A stretch of 26,254 nucleotides of DNA from a virus. Numbering within the stretch: position 1 is the first letter of the stretch; each line of letters starts with the position of its first letter. Below, in pieces: positions 24,201-26,254 of this stretch. The position numbers were made by a program, and so were the translations under genes. The stretch spans positions 1 through 26,254 of IMG/VR virus record IMGVR_UViG_3300033064_000890; one strand, 5' to 3'. Below the pieces are notes generated by a model. That model was given only the letters and a program-made list of their open reading frames with translations. It searched no databases and was not told the origin of the DNA.

Positions 24201-25307
24201 GGAAACATAAAAGGCGGTGGTGCTTATGATATGAAGCAAGCTACAACAGGACGTGGGAAGATTCATGGAGAAAAGGTCTCTAGTCCTTATGTCTATACAG
24301 GTTTGGATGGAAAAACACATCCTATCCAGCGTGGCTCTTCTGTTGGAACTATAATGTCTATTGCTGGTGATATAGGAGACCTTATAAGATTCTCTAAACC
24401 AGAGCAAGGTCTTGAAATATTCTCAGCCACGATGCTTGTTATGTCAAGAGCTATCAAGAATATTCCTGGGGCTTCTGATGTTGGTGAGGACATTCGTATA
24501 CTTTCTAACCTTGGTAGAGGAATTGGAGCTGGTGAAAGTGAGGAAGCGTTTTCTAGTGCTGGTGGAAGATTCGTTAAGAAACTTCATCCTTTTTCTCCAG
24601 AAACATCCACATTCAATACTATTAGTCAGATACTAGGGGAAGAGGATACAGAAAAGCTCCAAAGCATTGTGGATATGTATAAACACGAGCTTAAACTAGG
24701 AGCAGAGGTTATAGGCTTTGATGTTAATACAGGACTAAATCGTATCTTTGATCCGACTACCAGTAAAAAGAAAGACAAAAACCCTATAAATCCTTTCTTT
24801 GCAGAACAATCAGACCTAAAACTGGCTGGTGTGTTGCAGCAAATGACTATCCCACCGCTGACTAAGTACGAACTTGATCCTAAAATAAACCTAGAAACTG
24901 TAGCATATACACCTTCAGGACGCTCTTGGTTTGACCATATACAGGAAGTTGCTGGTTCTGTTGTTTTAGGAAAAGAGTTTACTACTGAGTCTGAGGTAAC
25001 TGTATTGCCTTCAGGTATAGGACATCCTATTTTATTGGAGTTCTGTAAAGGTAATGATCTAGAAGATGCTCTTATATCTTTTGTAAACTCTGATGTTTTT
25101 GATAGTGAATCTTTTTACTATAAAGACTTTAAGGTTTTTCAAAGCGGTAAAACAGAGGTAAACAAAAACCCCCAAGAAGAAGCTATACAAGAGATTGTAG
25201 ATATTTATAGAGATGCAGCAAAGGGGATAATTATAGAAGAAGTTAAGAAAATGACTAGTGAAGGCGACAAGGATGCCACCAACATATATAAAAATATGGG
25301 CAGATAA
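21240..25307 (+). CDS. Internal virion protein D (T7 gp16-like), large ejection protein
   Basis: At 1355 residues this is the largest protein in the window and matches T7 gp16 (1318) in size and place. It should form the core of the DNA-ejection channel. The N-terminal 80 residues are Pro/Glu/Lys-rich. Hydrophobic segments that may enter the membrane lie at about 240-265 (AAGSGLMAGGPAGAAAG), 337-355 (VGLTGLGGAIAGTSLVAG) and 969-990 (LTLGAGIWTLAIQQALVG). I see no lytic transglycosylase motif near the N-terminus, where T7 gp16 has one, so cell-wall opening may rest on another protein. Conserved-looking parts include LFKFNLINNPLVAFNNLTST and the region about 760-850. Confidence 0.88.
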   Translation: MAYNLRTVNDQEYIEIGDAPLMEEAYQPAGVDTPQEIDPSLVAPPDTEKPVEPVEPKPSTEEKGKEKEKKDKRNVIEFTDDETGAKVRYRTTAPATDELVANMGTQIKESGLFDKALDENELYYRKDLEQNDVVISAMKQWYKSNKGEELEGSNGEVIDEFYQSMRELDWNTGEKLLLVPRLREGSTYYDEPTKQSFAILNNVWEKVANFNDPKETDEDFGDAFRGAFFGTVKDFTNYPELLWAAGSGLMAGGPAGAAAGVGVNLVKREALKKVAGLALKNELASHLKRPLANVLLSSKKLGSVASSGAFFNAVDEAAREDIGVSTGQRDDISWVEVGLTGLGGAIAGTSLVAGSKFSSNAIKATPLYKKFFSKFGHNTSTENIANLNIERRALTEEEEAIRVAYQKLVDVVEDPLGGEEGKLLRDKHYGLFKKRFEKFLSTPEGKKFLDPDGAASDGGFDRTIGKDGKEPADKLISKMYDAAGILPSDDIHASIRKLVNLKPETLSTESFKINGKNSKLSGNRQYLSFMQSLEKALHENFKISNLINDGSDSRITDFYDFLTVSQEVSKLAREAGLTLTDFKARFKTDEDVANIFKNMNIMDKEEFADWAGKTDSIEDMMSYISDVSDIYGPVARGELGDWNNKIVAKSQVLKELFKFNLINNPLVAFNNLTSTMFNLYTIPAEELVGGIKARDMGVVKDAFSMYKELIFNTELTRMALNYSMKAFLTSRSVLDSRTFTELGALANTDHIAKDIDLTKIKSFGLKGLATSVDDTEDLTTGQATGRLAANLGLKLFSKRSQIAGDELFETLAFMSRAITTARFEEVAKGTPKELIAEIAWKRAQEAFKDQTVSTAKGEVSSNTLVKAALDFAQEITFKRKVERSGDIGVIGSWLQRKQHPIHRKNDDVFKVLRKEASSLFWTVGAPFVRTPTAAVNAVIKRTPMLSNLSAEFRREIASKNPIIKGKAIGALTLGAGIWTLAIQQALVGNIKGGGAYDMKQATTGRGKIHGEKVSSPYVYTGLDGKTHPIQRGSSVGTIMSIAGDIGDLIRFSKPEQGLEIFSATMLVMSRAIKNIPGASDVGEDIRILSNLGRGIGAGESEEAFSSAGGRFVKKLHPFSPETSTFNTISQILGEEDTEKLQSIVDMYKHELKLGAEVIGFDVNTGLNRIFDPTTSKKKDKNPINPFFAEQSDLKLAGVLQQMTIPPLTKYELDPKINLETVAYTPSGRSWFDHIQEVAGSVVLGKEFTTESEVTVLPSGIGHPILLEFCKGNDLEDALISFVNSDVFDSESFYYKDFKVFQSGKTEVNKNPQEEAIQEIVDIYRDAAKGIIIEEVKKMTSEGDKDATNIYKNMGR

Positions 25308-25361
25308 AGAGGCTTTCCATAGAATTTCTTAACGTATTTAAAATTTACATCTTACGAAACA

Positions 25362-26254
25362 ATGGCTTTTTCATTTATTGCTTACGAAGGTAATGGCTCT
25401 ACTGATACCTTTGCAATAACATTTACTTATAAAACCGATAGTGAATTGGTAGTCACTGTTGCTAACGTAGTTAATGTTATTAACACTGATTTTACTGTTG
25501 AAGATGGCAGTGTTGTCTTTACTACAGCTCCCGAAATGGGGGCTGTGGTTCTTTTTGAGAGGCTTACTGATATAGAAGAACCTTCTGTAGTATGGAATAG
25601 CGGTTCTATCTTCACAGCAGCAAACCTTAACGAAGCCACAACACAGCTTTTTAACAGTATTCAAGAACTTTCTGATGGTGTAGGACGGGTTCCTAAACAG
25701 TCTAAGTCTGATAGTCTTCTCTATGATGTTTCTATTCCTGAACCACAGGATGGATACATCCTTAAATGGGACGGAGATAGCGGTGCTTTGGTGAATAGTG
25801 ACTACCCTATAGATGAGGTTGTTAATCTAACTTCAGGTTATAGAGATGATGCTGAAGATTCGGCAGATGCCGCAGCACTCTCAGCAGCAGGGGCTCTTGC
25901 TAGTGAAAGCGCCGCAGCTCTTAGTGAAGATAATGTATCAGACCTTGTAGATGTTGTTACTGCTTTTGAGACAGAGATTGTTACGGTGTCTGATAACATT
26001 GATGATGTTGTTACTGTAGCAGAGAGTATAGATGATGTAGAGACTGTTGCGGGTATTGCTAGTGAAGTTGTTACTGTTGCAGGGGTTGATAGTGAAGTTG
26101 TTACTGTGGCGGGAGGTATAACAGACATCAACACTGTAGCTTCTGACCTAACAGGGGATGATGATATCGGAACCGTTGCTGATTGGCTTGATGCCGGTGG
26201 CTCAGTAGCCGCAGGTGTTGATTACAACAATTCAACCAGCGGTCTCACTGCGAC
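25362..26254 (+). CDS. Tail fibre protein, N-terminal part (T7 gp17-like), cut by the window end
   Basis: The host-recognition fibre; 297 residues are visible and the frame remains open at the right edge. Residues 1-110 match the T7 gp17 N-terminal tail-attachment domain: FIAYEGNGSTDTFAITFTYK, VEDGSVVFTTAP, LFERLTDIEEPSVVWNSGS, then AANLNEATTQLFNSIQEL. An Ala-rich coiled-coil-like stretch follows (ADAAALSAAGALASESAAAL, about 167-186), then six ten-residue repeats. The gene follows the gp16-like protein, as in T7. The start has no Shine-Dalgarno sequence (CGAAACAATGG). Confidence 0.9.
   Translation, partial: MAFSFIAYEGNGSTDTFAITFTYKTDSELVVTVANVVNVINTDFTVEDGSVVFTTAPEMGAVVLFERLTDIEEPSVVWNSGSIFTAANLNEATTQLFNSIQELSDGVGRVPKQSKSDSLLYDVSIPEPQDGYILKWDGDSGALVNSDYPIDEVVNLTSGYRDDAEDSADAAALSAAGALASESAAALSEDNVSDLVDVVTAFETEIVTVSDNIDDVVTVAESIDDVETVAGIASEVVTVAGVDSEVVTVAGGITDINTVASDLTGDDDIGTVADWLDAGGSVAAGVDYNNSTSGLTA
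25974..26153 (+). repeat. Six ten-residue (30-bp) repeats in the tail fibre shaft
   Basis: In-frame repeats with the consensus [DE]-[VI]-V-T-V-A-x-x-[IV]-[DS], for example DVVTVAESID, DVETVAGIAS, EVVTVAGVDS, EVVTVAGGIT. The DNA copies share GTTACTGT-like cores but differ at many third positions. Such repeats form trimeric shaft segments in other phage fibres. Confidence 0.85.

Noticed and set aside
25974-26153. Regular 30-bp repeats as a possible CRISPR array
   Set aside because: There are no unique spacers between repeats, the units are in frame inside the tail fibre gene, and third positions vary as in coding repeats.

Overview
The window is a stretch of the genome of a lytic, T7-like podovirus. 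Every convincing gene lies on the + strand, the genes are packed tightly with many short overlaps, and the base composition is AT-leaning. The order matches the class II/III part of the T7 map: ssDNA-binding protein, endonuclease I, primase-helicase, DNA polymerase A, 5'-3' exonuclease, small virion proteins, portal, scaffold, major capsid, terminator, tail tubular proteins A and B, four internal virion proteins, and a tail fibre cut by the right edge. No phage RNA polymerase, integrase, lysis or packaging gene is in the window. ThyX, a vitamin-B12-dependent ribonucleotide reductase and this T7-like core without a visible RNA polymerase recall marine podoviruses of the roseophage SIO1/cobavirus kind. 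That placement is an inference from gene content, and the host is unknown.

Layout. 1-1312: small unknown proteins, two of them membrane proteins, and thyX. 1309-4035: a class II ribonucleotide reductase (NrdJ) whose gene is split by an 837-nt group I intron (2276-3112). The intron interrupts the codon of the catalytic thiyl-radical cysteine and carries a LAGLIDADG homing endonuclease (2390-3103). 4083-9528: replication and recombination proteins with two small unknown genes. 9525-10496: a DUF3310 protein and small proteins, two of which look like tandem paralogues of T7 gp6.7/gp7.3. 10509-15100: portal, an extra virion-like gene, scaffold, a 338-nt gene-free but highly structured gap with a tRNA-Thr(UGU), then the capsid gene. 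15131-15163: a strong intrinsic terminator in the position of T7 T-phi. 15184-25307: tail tube and DNA-ejection proteins. 25362-end: tail fibre.

How the parts work together. ThyX and NrdJ supply dTMP and deoxyribonucleotides. Endonuclease I and the exonuclease can break down host DNA and process phage DNA. The primase-helicase, polymerase and SSB form the replisome. The polymerase is about 140 residues shorter than T7 gp5 and appears to lack the thioredoxin-binding insertion. The late genes build the capsid, tail and ejection channel.

Most notable points: (i) the group I intron exactly in the NrdJ active-site cysteine codon, with splice sites and core elements readable in the sequence; (ii) its endonuclease ORF running through the 3' half of the ribozyme core; (iii) the tRNA plus a possible multi-branched RNA between scaffold and capsid; (iv) widespread A/T-rich starts without Shine-Dalgarno sequences, with two leaders sharing an AAACACAAAC element.
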